In this document: positions 42,596-52,177 of the stretch, one piece after another
Layout of the letters: every line of letters begins with the position of its first letter
Position numbering within the stretch: the stretch's first letter is position 1
Source of the DNA: Sphingobacteriaceae bacterium
Lineage (GTDB): Bacteria; Bacteroidota; Bacteroidia; Sphingobacteriales; Sphingobacteriaceae
Length of the DNA: 64,000 bases
NCBI GenBank assembly: GCA_947458875.1
Contig: CANGZD010000001.1
Coordinates: 1 to 64,000 of the forward strand
Direction: 5' to 3'
Position numbers and translations under genes: made by a program
The notes under the pieces: generated by a model
What the model was told of the DNA's origin: nothing
Seen by the model: the letters and a program-made list of their open reading frames with translations, nothing else
Databases searched by the model: none

Positions 42596-44557
42596 ATGAA
42601 ATCCGACAGCCCTTCTGTGTTACCTGGTATTTACTGTGCATCTATGACCGGATATACACGTTACCTGAGTCGTGAAGTACGTATTGGTGATTTGGAAATG
42701 GGGGCTCATCATCCCATTCGTATTCAGAGTATGACCACTACCGACACTATGGATACGGCAGGTACGGTGGCACAGAGTATCCGGATGATCGAGGCGGGTT
42801 GTGAACTGGTGCGTATTACTGCTCCCAGTATGAAAGAGGCGCAAAATCTGGCTGAAATTAAAAAGGAATTGGCCAAACGTGGTTACCATACACCGCTGGT
42901 TGCCGATATACATTTCACCCCCAATGCTGCCGAGCTTGCGGCTCGTTTGGTAGAGAAGGTTCGCATCAATCCGGGTAATTACGCGGATAAAAAGAAGTTT
43001 GAGAATATTGATTATACGCCGGCCACCTATCAGGCTGAACTTGAACGCATTTACCAAAAATTCGCTCCTTTAGTTAAGATTTGTAAAGAATATGGTACCG
43101 CCATGCGGATTGGTACCAATCATGGTTCTTTGTCTGACCGGATCATGAGTCAGTTTGGCGATACGCCGTTGGGCATGGTAGAGTCGGCTATGGAATTTAT
43201 ACGCATTTGTGAAGATCTGAATTACCATAATTTGGTGATTTCGATGAAGGCGAGTAATCCGCAGGTGATGGTACAAGCCTACCGTTTATTGGTGGAGACC
43301 ATGGCCAAAGAGGGGATGAACTATCCTTTGCATTTGGGTGTAACCGAAGCGGGTGACGGGGAGGATGGCCGTATCAAATCGGCGGTGGGTATTGGGGCCT
43401 TGCTGGAGGATGGTTTGGGCGATACGGTTCGTGTGTCGCTAACTGAAGATCCTGAGTTTGAAATTCCGGTGGCCCGTGACCTGGTGGAGCGTTATTCCTC
43501 TAGAACTCCCATAGCTGCCAGTTCTGAAAAGATCATTTTACCCGCTTCTTTTTCTCCGTATACTTACCAAAAAAGAGCGAGTGCCGAACTGAATACCTTT
43601 ATTGGTGGACATCAGGTCCCGAGGGTGATCATTGATCTTTCGCATCAAAATCTGAAAGACCCGGCGGTACTCACTGAGGCCGGTTATCTGTATTCTCCCG
43701 TATTGGATAAGTACAGCATGGGGGAGCAATCGATCGATTTTGCCTATTTGGCCGACGAATTGCCTTCTTTCACCTTTCCAGGTAATTTGAAGCAGTTGTA
43801 TAATTATGCTACCTGGAAAAGCCTAAAAAACGCTACTAATTGTCATCCTTTATATCAACTTTCTGAATATTTGCAGGCAGATAAAAAATGCCCCTCGCTG
43901 AACCTGGTTAAGCTTCGTTTATCTGATTTAGCAACAGCAGATTTTGACCGTATTCCACTGGATAAAACCCTTGTTTTTGTATTGGAGACCGGAACGGAGT
44001 ATGGTATGCAGGAGCAACGTCAGTTTTTCTTCCAGTTAGAAAATATGGGTCTGGATGTTCCGGTAATCATAAAAAGAGATTACACTGGAATAACTGAAAA
44101 TCAATTCCAGTTGTATGCAGCCACCGATGCCGGTGCACTTTTATTGGATGGCTTTGGCGACGGTGTTTGGCTACAGGCTCCAGAAATTGGTACTAAACTG
44201 TTGTTGAGTACTTCATTTGGTATTTTACAGGCCACCCGTTCACGGATTTCTAAAACGGAATATATTTCTTGCCCGAGTTGTGGCAGAACTTTGTTCGATC
44301 TGCAGGAGACTACTCAAATGATCCGCAGCCGTACCGATCATTTAAAGGGGATTAAAATTGGAATCATGGGCTGTATTGTGAATGGTCCGGGTGAAATGGC
44401 CGATGCCGACTATGGCTATGTAGGAACCGGCCCAGGAAAAATTACGCTATATCGTGGTAAAGAGGTGGTCAAAAAGAACGTGAATACAGAAAGTGCCCTG
44501 AATGAGCTCATCGATATTATCCGCGAAGACGGGAATTGGATAGAGCCTTCGATTTAA
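42596..44557 (+). CDS. ispG: (E)-4-hydroxy-3-methylbut-2-enyl-diphosphate synthase
   Basis: Penultimate enzyme of the MEP isoprenoid pathway. It is the long three-domain form (653 residues), as in Bacteroidota, chlamydiae and plants. A TIM barrel (about 30-290, THHPIRIQSMTTTDT-like start) precedes an inserted domain (about 290-540). The C-terminal 4Fe-4S domain has the ligands SCPSCGRTLFDLQ and MGCIVNGPGE. The ATG at 42596 follows a perfect -7 box; an in-frame TTG at 42587 lies inside that box. Confidence 0.96.
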   Translation: MKSDSPSVLPGIYCASMTGYTRYLSREVRIGDLEMGAHHPIRIQSMTTTDTMDTAGTVAQSIRMIEAGCELVRITAPSMKEAQNLAEIKKELAKRGYHTPLVADIHFTPNAAELAARLVEKVRINPGNYADKKKFENIDYTPATYQAELERIYQKFAPLVKICKEYGTAMRIGTNHGSLSDRIMSQFGDTPLGMVESAMEFIRICEDLNYHNLVISMKASNPQVMVQAYRLLVETMAKEGMNYPLHLGVTEAGDGEDGRIKSAVGIGALLEDGLGDTVRVSLTEDPEFEIPVARDLVERYSSRTPIAASSEKIILPASFSPYTYQKRASAELNTFIGGHQVPRVIIDLSHQNLKDPAVLTEAGYLYSPVLDKYSMGEQSIDFAYLADELPSFTFPGNLKQLYNYATWKSLKNATNCHPLYQLSEYLQADKKCPSLNLVKLRLSDLATADFDRIPLDKTLVFVLETGTEYGMQEQRQFFFQLENMGLDVPVIIKRDYTGITENQFQLYAATDAGALLLDGFGDGVWLQAPEIGTKLLLSTSFGILQATRSRISKTEYISCPSCGRTLFDLQETTQMIRSRTDHLKGIKIGIMGCIVNGPGEMADADYGYVGTGPGKITLYRGKEVVKKNVNTESALNELIDIIREDGNWIEPSI

Positions 44558-44827
44558 TTGGATGTTCTTTTAAAAATCATTCGAATCTTAGCCGAGAATT
44601 ATTCAATTCCTTTACAAATTACTGCAACTGAGTGTATTAGTGCTATTATTGAATTTATCAGTTAGGTATTCAGGTCATCTGCGTCCGATTTTTGTCAAAA
44701 AACCAAGTTCTTGACCATTTAAACTCAATTTAAATCCATTCTAAATTGGCCCGTTTGACAAAGAGGTGACAGTGGCTCTTTGGCAGTTTTTTACATTTGC
44801 AGCTGTTATTTCGAACAGGATTTATCG
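44558..44827. promoter_or_regulatory. Intergenic region with the heme-operon promoter
   Basis: 270 nt without an ORF. TACATTTG at 44792-44799 is a perfect -7 box, which predicts a leader of about 20-25 nt before the hemA TTG start. No matching -33 TTTG is at the standard 19-nt spacing. I see no riboswitch or terminator in it. Confidence 0.5.
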
Positions 44828-46054
44828 TTGAAGAATTTAAAAGTAGTTGCATTTACTCACAAACAAGTTGATCTGAAGAATTTGGGCGGCTTGGTTATTG
44901 CCGATGAGGCACTTGACCAAGTTCTGCATCAATTGAAAGGACAGCTGGGCATCGGGGAGATCATTTACCTTGGTACCTGTAATCGTGTGGAGTTTATTTT
45001 TACGCATGCCGAACTCATCAATCCTGTATTTGTTCAGAACTTTGTTCAGTTGCTCAACCCTCATGCCAACGCTGCCGAGTTAAAAGACTTGCTGGGCATG
45101 TGTGCAGTTTATGAAGATATTGATGCGCTCAACCACTTGCTGAGGGTATCTTGTTCTTTGGAAAGCTTGGTGGTTGGTGAAAAAGAGATCCTGGCGCAGT
45201 TGCGTCAATCATACGAAAAGTGTAAAAAAAGAGGGTTCACAGGCGATTATCTTCGTTTGGTGATGGATCAGGTAGTGAAAACAGCAAAGGCGGTTTACAC
45301 TCATACTCAAATTGCTCATCATCCCATTTCGGTGGTTTCATTGGCATATCGCAAGCTGAGAGAAGCCAATGCGTTTACCAATGCACGCATCATCATTATC
45401 GGTGCCGGCGATACCAATACCAATTTCTCTAAATACCTGCAGAAGCATAAATATTCCAATTTTGTGGTGTTTAACCGCACTTTAGCCAAAGCACAAACGC
45501 TGGCTAATGAATTGAATGGCGAAGCATATGCTTTAGATGAACTGATGAATTATAAGAAGGGATTCGATATCCTGATCACTTGTACCAGTTCAACCGAACC
45601 GATTTTAACCCCGGAGCTCTATCAGTCTCTTTTGAATGGTGAAGAAGGTAAGAAAGTGATTGTTGATTTGGCTGTGCCTAATGATACCCATCCGGATGTG
45701 GTAAACAATTATCCTGTGCATTTCATTGAGGTTTTTGGCTTGCAAGATTTAGCAGAAAAAAACAAGCAGGGACGTTATGATGAATTGGTTCACGCAGAAA
45801 AGATCATTGAAGATCATTTGATAGAATTTCGTTCCATTCTGAAACAAAGACGCATTGAAGTAGCCATGCGCAAGGTGCCTGAGCAGATCAAAGAGATTAA
45901 AGAAACGGCACTGAGCTGTATTTTTTACGAAGAGCTACAGAGCTTAGATGAAAACTCCCGAGAAGTGCTGGAAAAGGTGATTGCCTATATGGAAAAGAAA
46001 TATATCAGCGTTCCTATGGTGATGGCTAAAGAAATTCTGGTCGACAATAGCTGA
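44828..46054 (+). CDS. hemA: Glutamyl-tRNA reductase
   Basis: First committed enzyme of C5-pathway heme synthesis; it reduces glutamyl-tRNA to glutamate-1-semialdehyde with NADPH. The catalytic Cys is in YLGTCNRVEF, with the conserved ESLVVGEKEILAQLR and the NADPH-binding IIIGAGDTN. The start is the TTG at 44828 (MKNLKVVAFTHKQ), since upstream frame codons fall in the promoter. The 408 residues fit the family. Confidence 0.95.
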   Translation: MKNLKVVAFTHKQVDLKNLGGLVIADEALDQVLHQLKGQLGIGEIIYLGTCNRVEFIFTHAELINPVFVQNFVQLLNPHANAAELKDLLGMCAVYEDIDALNHLLRVSCSLESLVVGEKEILAQLRQSYEKCKKRGFTGDYLRLVMDQVVKTAKAVYTHTQIAHHPISVVSLAYRKLREANAFTNARIIIIGAGDTNTNFSKYLQKHKYSNFVVFNRTLAKAQTLANELNGEAYALDELMNYKKGFDILITCTSSTEPILTPELYQSLLNGEEGKKVIVDLAVPNDTHPDVVNNYPVHFIEVFGLQDLAEKNKQGRYDELVHAEKIIEDHLIEFRSILKQRRIEVAMRKVPEQIKEIKETALSCIFYEELQSLDENSREVLEKVIAYMEKKYISVPMVMAKEILVDNS

Positions 46055-46107
46055 TATTCCTTTTGACAGAGGAATTTGTTTTTTAACTTCAACATATTTT
46101 ATTTTTC

Positions 46108-47721
46108 ATGTCTTCCTCCAGTTCAACCTTTTCACACAGATTACCCTTGATCATTGGAACCCGGGGTTCGGAGCTTGCTTTATGGCAGGCTAATTTTGTA
46201 AAAGGGGAATTAGAAAAACTGGGTATTGCGGCTGAGCTGAAAATTATCAAAACGCAGGGAGATACCATCCTTAACCTACGTTTAGACAAATTAGAAGGTA
46301 AGGGTTTTTTTACCAAAGAGTTGGAAGAAGAGTTGCTGAACGGCAGTATTGATTTGGCTGTTCATTCCCATAAAGATTTACCCACCACCCATCCGCCGGG
46401 TTTAAGCATCGCTGCGGTATCGGAGCGTGAGGATCCTTCAGAACTGTTATTGATATTGAAAGATTGTGTGGATGTGCAGCAGAAACTTTCTGTAAAGTTT
46501 GGCGGTATGGTGGGCACCTCATCTAACAGACGCAAGGCGCAATTACTGGCTGTTCGGCCCGATTTGGAGATTGAAGATCTGCGTGGCAATGTACCCACTC
46601 GTATTCAGAAATTACGTGATGAGGACTACGACGCGATCATGATTGCCAAAGCAGGTGTGGAACGTTTGGGTATCGATCTCTCGGAGTTTTATGTGGAGGA
46701 ACTGGAGCCGATGGAATTTATTCCGGCACCTGCACAGGGAGTATTAGCCATCCAGATTAGAGAGGATGATGAGCAATTGGCTGAGTTATTGAAAGCTTTA
46801 CATCATGCCGATGTAGCTAGAGAAATTGGAGTGGAACGTAAGGTGTTGCAGCTTTTTGAAGGCGGATGCCACATGCCATTGGGCTGCTATTGCCGAAAGG
46901 AAGATGGGAAATATGAGGTTTGGGTATCTAAAGCCGCCGATGGGGAAGATTTCCCTGATCGTTTGCACATGAGTACTTCGAGTACCAAAGGCCTGGCAGA
47001 AGAAATTGTTTCCAAATTCAATGCTGATAGAAAATTTCCTGCCAATGTTTTTATCAGCAGAGCATTGCCCGAGCAATCTTATTTCCGTAAGGCCATGCAA
47101 AAGCATGGTGTTCAAATAGAAGACCGTTCTTTGATCAAGATTTTTCCTGTGATCAACAAATTGGATCCTTTTATTTTAAAACGGCTTGATTGGATCTTTT
47201 TCAGCAGTAAAAATGGGATTGAATATTTTTTCCAGCTGGAACCGCAGTTGCCTAAACATGTTAAGTTTGGGGTCATCGGTCGAGCTTCTGAAGAAATGTT
47301 GAGGCGTTTTGGTCACGTGCCCGATTTTAACGGAGAGGAAGATGGGATTGATACGACAGATATTGCCAAGGCATTTGCCAAGCTTGCCAATGGCCGCACA
47401 ATCTTGTTCCCAGGTGCAAAAGATTCGTTGCGAACAATTCAGCAAGCACTTAATAAAGAAACCAAAGTGATCGATCTGCCGGTTTATGAAACGGAAATGG
47501 AGGAAAATGTAGCTCCATCCTTGGCAGAGGTGTTGATTTTTACCAGTCCTTCGAACGTGGATGCCTATTTTGCCAACAACCTGCTCGAACCCGGACAGCA
47601 AGTAATCTGTATCGGAAAATCTACCGGCAAAAAGTTCGATGAAATGAATGTAAATTATACCTTACCCTATTCGCCAGATGAAATTGGTTTGGCTGAAGCA
47701 GTGTTCGGATTAAGCTTTTAA
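46108..47721 (+). CDS. hemC: Fused hydroxymethylbilane synthase-uroporphyrinogen-III synthase
   Basis: 537 residues, against about 310 for HemC alone. The N-terminal part (1-305) is HemC: IGTRGSELALWQA, the catalytic Asp/Arg region VHSHKDLPTT and the dipyrromethane-cofactor Cys in GGCHMPLGCYC. The remaining roughly 230 residues have the two-lobed HemD pattern (DWIFFSSKNGIEYFF and VLIFTSPSNVDAYF). No separate hemD is in the operon, so one chain probably makes uroporphyrinogen III from porphobilinogen. Confidence 0.92.
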   Translation: MSSSSSTFSHRLPLIIGTRGSELALWQANFVKGELEKLGIAAELKIIKTQGDTILNLRLDKLEGKGFFTKELEEELLNGSIDLAVHSHKDLPTTHPPGLSIAAVSEREDPSELLLILKDCVDVQQKLSVKFGGMVGTSSNRRKAQLLAVRPDLEIEDLRGNVPTRIQKLRDEDYDAIMIAKAGVERLGIDLSEFYVEELEPMEFIPAPAQGVLAIQIREDDEQLAELLKALHHADVAREIGVERKVLQLFEGGCHMPLGCYCRKEDGKYEVWVSKAADGEDFPDRLHMSTSSTKGLAEEIVSKFNADRKFPANVFISRALPEQSYFRKAMQKHGVQIEDRSLIKIFPVINKLDPFILKRLDWIFFSSKNGIEYFFQLEPQLPKHVKFGVIGRASEEMLRRFGHVPDFNGEEDGIDTTDIAKAFAKLANGRTILFPGAKDSLRTIQQALNKETKVIDLPVYETEMEENVAPSLAEVLIFTSPSNVDAYFANNLLEPGQQVICIGKSTGKKFDEMNVNYTLPYSPDEIGLAEAVFGLSF

Positions 47722-47724
47722 TAG

Positions 47725-48693
47725 ATGATCAATCGCCCCAGAAGATTAAGAAAAAACCCTATTGTAAGGGAAATGGTAGCCGAAACACGCTTATCGAAAG
47801 ATATGTTTGTTTATCCTTATTTCGTTGTTCCGGGTAAAGGCGTTCAAAACAACATTGATGCCATGCCGGGTATCTCTCATTTTTCGGGCGATACCTTGGT
47901 AAAAGACGTAGAGGCTGGTTTGAAACTGGGCCTGAACAAGGTGCTTTTATTTGGCGTTGGTGAGCAAAAGACCGAAGATGCCAGTTCTTGTTATCACGAT
48001 GGTTCGTTGGTGGCCAATGCGGTGAGGGAATTGAAAAAAGCGTTTGGAAACGATATTTATGTAATTACAGATGTTTGTGCCTGTGCCTATACCACTCACG
48101 GACATTGTGGTATTTTGAAGGATGAGCTGGTACAGAATGACGAAACGGTTTCTGTATTGGCTAAAATGGCCCTCAGTCATGCTCAGGCAGGTGCCGATAT
48201 GGTAGCGCCTTCAGATATGATGGACGGCCGTGTAGGTGCCATTCGCGAAAAATTGGATGCCAATCAGTTCATCCACACTGCCATCATGAGTTATAGCATT
48301 AAGTTCGCATCGGCTTATTATGGTCCTTTCCGTGAGGCTGCCGACTCTGCTCCTAACAAGGGCGATCGTAAAGCTTACCAGATGGACTTTCGCAATCCGA
48401 ATGAAATGATGCGTGAAGCATTTTTGGATGAAGAAGAGGGTGCCGATATTTTGATGGTGAAGCCAGCATTGGCCTACCTGGATGTGATTCAACAATTAAA
48501 GCAACAAAGTAATTTGCCGGTGGCTTGTTACAATGTTTCAGGTGAGTATTCGATGGTGAAGGCCGCCGCCCAGGCAGGATGGATTGATGAGCAAAAGGTG
48601 ACCATGGAGAATATGTATGCCTTCACCCGTGCAGGAGCTAATATCATCATTAGTTACCATGCCCGGGAAATTCTGGAGAACAAGTGGATGTAA
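47725..48693 (+). CDS. hemB: Delta-aminolevulinic acid dehydratase (porphobilinogen synthase)
   Basis: It condenses two 5-aminolevulinate molecules to porphobilinogen. The zinc-type Cys cluster DVCACAYTTHGHCG is present. The two Schiff-base Lys lie near SYSIKFASAYYGPFRE and ILMVKPALAYLD. The 322 residues fit the family. It starts 3 nt after the hemC stop. Confidence 0.96.
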   Translation: MINRPRRLRKNPIVREMVAETRLSKDMFVYPYFVVPGKGVQNNIDAMPGISHFSGDTLVKDVEAGLKLGLNKVLLFGVGEQKTEDASSCYHDGSLVANAVRELKKAFGNDIYVITDVCACAYTTHGHCGILKDELVQNDETVSVLAKMALSHAQAGADMVAPSDMMDGRVGAIREKLDANQFIHTAIMSYSIKFASAYYGPFREAADSAPNKGDRKAYQMDFRNPNEMMREAFLDEEEGADILMVKPALAYLDVIQQLKQQSNLPVACYNVSGEYSMVKAAAQAGWIDEQKVTMENMYAFTRAGANIIISYHAREILENKWM

Positions 48694-48712
48694 GGAATTT
48701 TGAAAGAAAATC

Positions 48713-50086
48713 ATGACTAATTTTATCAAAAAGCTTTTTTCGAGTAAATCTGATGCTACTGAGGCTCCTGTTTTTCATGTAGAGAAGCAAGATATTAGCC
48801 GGGTACGCTCTGCCGAATTGTATGAAAAAGCGAAACAATATTTCCCCGGTGGAGTGAATAGTCCGGTAAGGGCATTTAAATCCGTTTACGGTACACCGCT
48901 TTTTATTGAGAAAGGCGATGGCTGTCATTTATGGGATGCAGATGGTAATCAATTCATAGATTTTTGTTGTTCGTGGGGACCCTTGATTCTGGGACATAAT
49001 CATCCTACAATTCGTGAGAAAGTGGTGGAGGTGATGCAAAACGGGATGAGTTTCGGGGCTCCTACTGCCCTTGAAAACGAATTGGCCGAGCTGATCATCA
49101 AGCACAATCGTTACCTCGAAAAGATCCGCTTTGTGAGTTCGGGTACCGAGGCCGTAATGTCTGCCATCCGTTTGGCCCGTGGTTATACCAAGCGTGATAA
49201 AATCCTGAAGTTTGAAGGTTGTTACCATGGTCACGTAGATGCCCTGTTGGTAAAAGCAGGTTCGGGCCTGGTCACCTTTGGCGAAACTTCATCAGCCGGA
49301 ATTCCTAAATCTTTTGCTGAAGAAACCATCGTGGTTCCTTTAAATGATGAGAAAGCTGTAAAAGAAGCCTTTAAGCAATTCAAAAATCAAATAGCGGCTG
49401 TGATCATTGAGGGGGTACCTGCAAACAATGGTTTATTGATTCAGGACAAAAAGTTTGTTGAATTCTTACGTGAAATTTGCACGAAAAATAAGTCTTTGCT
49501 CATTTTTGACGAGGTGATCACCGGTTTCCGGATTGGTTTTGAGGGGGCAGCCGGATACTACCAAGTGCAGCCAGATATCCTCACCTATGGAAAAATTATT
49601 GGTGGCGGTTTGCCGGTTGGTGCTTATGGGGCCTCTGCCGAAATCATGAGTCAGATCTCTCCAGATGGAGCGATTTATCAGGCAGGAACTTTATCGGGTA
49701 ATCCGGTAGCCATGGCGGCCGGTATTGCACAGCTCACTGAATTGGCTAAACCTGGTTTTTATAAAGAACTGAACGCGAAGACTGCTGAGTTTGTTGCAGC
49801 TATACAGCGCTATGCCGATACCCATAATTACCCGTTCATGGTATTTAGCGTGGGTTCTATTTTTTGGTTCGCATTTACCGAACAGTGCATTCAAACTGCC
49901 GAGGCAATTGATCCGAAAAGTATGGATAAGTTCAGGGTCATGCACCGTGAGCTCTTAAATCGTGGTATTTATTTGGGTCCATCTGGTTACGAAGTTGGTT
50001 TCGTATCTGCCGCTCATTCTAAAACTGACTTGGAGAAGGCGAAAAGAGCTATCTTTGAGTGTTTAGACATTGTGTTTAAAAAATAA
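48713..50086 (+). CDS. hemL: Glutamate-1-semialdehyde 2,1-aminomutase
   Basis: PLP enzyme converting glutamate-1-semialdehyde to 5-aminolevulinate. The PLP-binding Lys is in TYGKIIGGGLPVGAYG, with FVSSGTEAVMSAIRLARG and FDEVITGFR as fold-type I motifs. It has an N-terminal extension of about 25 residues (MTNFIKKLFSSKSDA) before the usual family start, and 457 residues in total. Confidence 0.96.
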   Translation: MTNFIKKLFSSKSDATEAPVFHVEKQDISRVRSAELYEKAKQYFPGGVNSPVRAFKSVYGTPLFIEKGDGCHLWDADGNQFIDFCCSWGPLILGHNHPTIREKVVEVMQNGMSFGAPTALENELAELIIKHNRYLEKIRFVSSGTEAVMSAIRLARGYTKRDKILKFEGCYHGHVDALLVKAGSGLVTFGETSSAGIPKSFAEETIVVPLNDEKAVKEAFKQFKNQIAAVIIEGVPANNGLLIQDKKFVEFLREICTKNKSLLIFDEVITGFRIGFEGAAGYYQVQPDILTYGKIIGGGLPVGAYGASAEIMSQISPDGAIYQAGTLSGNPVAMAAGIAQLTELAKPGFYKELNAKTAEFVAAIQRYADTHNYPFMVFSVGSIFWFAFTEQCIQTAEAIDPKSMDKFRVMHRELLNRGIYLGPSGYEVGFVSAAHSKTDLEKAKRAIFECLDIVFKK

Positions 50087-50089
50087 AGC

Positions 50090-50968
50090 ATGCGCAAGGC
50101 CTTCATCCTTTTTTATATCATAACGCTCTACGTCTTTGCAGAGATGGCCTGGTGGGGTTTTCTGTTGATCAAGGCAGAACCAGACCGGAGAGCGATGGTA
50201 TTGGGCGAAGGAGCCGTTTTTTTATTTCTCGTGATTTTGGGAATTTTTCAGATGCACAAAACGCTGAGCAGAAAAGAAAAATTGCACCACCAACAAAAGA
50301 ACTTTCTTTTATCGGTTACACACGAGCTGAAATCCCCGTTAGCCTCTATCAAGCTTTATTTGCAAACCATCTTAAAGCGTGAATTGGATGAGGAGCAAAG
50401 AAAATCTTTCATTAACAATTCTTTAAAAGATATTGAGCGTTTAGATGATTTGGTAGAGAACATGTTGTTGGCTTCGAAAATCGAGAACCGTTCTTATACT
50501 TTTCCTCAAACTGAATTTAACTTTTCTGAACTACTCACTAAAGTGGTTGACCGATTGCAGATCCATTCCTGTAGTTCGCAAACCATCAAAGCCTGTGTTA
50601 CGCCGAATCTTTTTGTTAAAGGCGATCAAATTGCCATCACTTCTGTTATTTCCAATTTAATTGAGAATGCCATCAAATATTCGCCAGCTTGTGCAGAAGT
50701 ATTGGTAAGTCTGGTGCCCAAGGGTGATCAGATCTTGCTGGAAGTGGCCGATCATGGACCGGGGATACCAGATGGAGAGAAAACCCGTATTTTTGAAAAA
50801 TTTTACCGCATAGGTAATGAAGATACTCGCCAAACCAAGGGTACCGGATTGGGATTGTATATTGTTAAAAAGGTGCTAGAAATGCACCAGGCACAGGTGG
50901 AAGTTAGCGATAACCTGCCTGTAGGAACCAAATTTGAAATCACATTTAAACAGACCCATGGGAACTAA
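50090..50968 (+). CDS. Sensor histidine kinase
   Basis: 292 residues. Two N-terminal helices with only a short loop between them (about 5-25 and 40-58) are followed by the phospho-acceptor His in FLLSVTHELKSPLASIKL. The HATPase motifs are NLIENAIKYS, DHGPGIP and GTGLGLYIVKK. There is no sizeable periplasmic sensor, so it may sense within the membrane or with a partner. It lies 3 nt after hemL and overlaps the regulator by 11 nt. Confidence 0.94.
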   Translation: MRKAFILFYIITLYVFAEMAWWGFLLIKAEPDRRAMVLGEGAVFLFLVILGIFQMHKTLSRKEKLHHQQKNFLLSVTHELKSPLASIKLYLQTILKRELDEEQRKSFINNSLKDIERLDDLVENMLLASKIENRSYTFPQTEFNFSELLTKVVDRLQIHSCSSQTIKACVTPNLFVKGDQIAITSVISNLIENAIKYSPACAEVLVSLVPKGDQILLEVADHGPGIPDGEKTRIFEKFYRIGNEDTRQTKGTGLGLYIVKKVLEMHQAQVEVSDNLPVGTKFEITFKQTHGN

Positions 50969-51659
50969 ACAACGCATTTTACTTGTAGAAGACGAGGAAC
51001 ATTTACTCGAAGCCATTAAACTAAACCTCGAATTGGAGGGATACAAGGTATCTACCGCCACTAATGGTAAAAAGGCACTTAAAATTTTTAAGGAGGAACG
51101 CTTTAATTTGGTGATCCTTGATGTGATGTTGCCAGAAATTGATGGTTTTCAGGTGGCTGAAACCATTCGTTTGGAAAATACGGAAACCCCTATTATGTTC
51201 CTTACTGCCAAAAATACCAGCGAAGACCGGATTACTGGTTTGAAAAAGGGTGCAGATGATTACCTGGTGAAACCTTTTAATTTGGAGGAATTGATTTTAC
51301 GTGTGGGTATTTTGGTGAAACGCAGTCTAAAAGGAGAAGATTTAAAGGAGCTCAATTCCTACCGAATTGGTGATAAAACCATTTATTTCAACTCTTTCGA
51401 GCTGAAACAGGACGATGGTCAGATTACTCCTTTAACTAAAAAGGAGACCATGCTCTTGAAGTTACTCATAGAGCGTAAAAATGAGGCCGTATCGCGTGAG
51501 CAGATTTTAGAAACCGTATGGAATTATGATGTTTATCCATCGACCAGAACCATCGACAACTTTATACTGACTTTCAGAAAATATTTTGAACCAGATCAAA
51601 AAAATCCAACCTATTTCCATTCTATACGTGGAGTAGGATATAAATTCATCGATAAATAA
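50958..51659 (+). CDS. OmpR-family response regulator
   Basis: 233 residues from the ATG at 50958. The receiver has the phospho-Asp in LVILDVMLPEIDGF and the Lys in DDYLVKPFN. The winged-helix DNA-binding domain is at about 135-230 (TRTIDNFILTFRKYFE, RGVGYKF). It is the cognate regulator of the overlapping kinase gene. Its position inside the heme operon suggests that it controls this operon or responds to heme or tetrapyrrole status. Confidence 0.94.
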   Translation: MGTKQRILLVEDEEHLLEAIKLNLELEGYKVSTATNGKKALKIFKEERFNLVILDVMLPEIDGFQVAETIRLENTETPIMFLTAKNTSEDRITGLKKGADDYLVKPFNLEELILRVGILVKRSLKGEDLKELNSYRIGDKTIYFNSFELKQDDGQITPLTKKETMLLKLLIERKNEAVSREQILETVWNYDVYPSTRTIDNFILTFRKYFEPDQKNPTYFHSIRGVGYKFIDK

Positions 51660-52177
51660 TGTTTACCAGACGAGCTCGCTTTATTGTAATTGCTGTAGCC
51701 GCCGTGTTACTTGCCTGGACCGTATATGAAGAAGTATATGAGGTTTCGGCGGTCATTGCTTTTGGTATCATCTTTCTGATTTGGGGTTATTTTTCTGAAG
51801 GTACCGTGGTGATGGCAGCCAAGGAGTTCCACCATAAAAATTACGATAAGGCCGAGGAGCTTTTGTTGGAAATTGAAGATCCGGAAAGACTTAACCGCCA
51901 CCGTCGGGGTTTTTATGAATTTATTTACGGCAATATTGAATTGCACCGTCAGAATTTTGATAAGGCGGAGCGTCATTTTCAAATGGCTACTCAATTCCCT
52001 CTGCGTAATCAAAATGACAAAGCCCTGGTTTGGGTACACCTAGCTAATATTTGTCTTCGTAAAAAAGAATTTGAACGCTCGGTAGCTTACATCGAAAAAG
52101 CCAAGGCACTCAATATTTCCTCCAGGGTAAAAAGTATCATCCAAAAAATAGAACAAGAAATACCAAAACAATCGTGA
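51659..52177 (+). CDS. Membrane-anchored TPR-like protein
   Basis: 172 residues. Two helices at the N-terminus (about 6-45) precede a cytoplasmic region of about three TPR-like helix pairs (NYDKAEELLLEIED, NFDKAERHFQMAT, EFERSVAYIEKAKAL). The start overlaps the regulator stop by 1 nt (TAATG) and the end overlaps the hemE GTG by 4 nt, so it is firmly part of the operon. It may be an assembly factor or accessory to the kinase. No function is established. Confidence 0.8.
   Translation: MFTRRARFIVIAVAAVLLAWTVYEEVYEVSAVIAFGIIFLIWGYFSEGTVVMAAKEFHHKNYDKAEELLLEIEDPERLNRHRRGFYEFIYGNIELHRQNFDKAERHFQMATQFPLRNQNDKALVWVHLANICLRKKEFERSVAYIEKAKALNISSRVKSIIQKIEQEIPKQS

Noticed and set aside
46056-46085. Terminator between hemA and hemC (ATTCCT/AGGAAT hairpin followed by T-rich sequence)
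   Set aside because: Only a 6-bp AT-rich stem and an interrupted T run; at best a weak attenuator, not listed as a feature.
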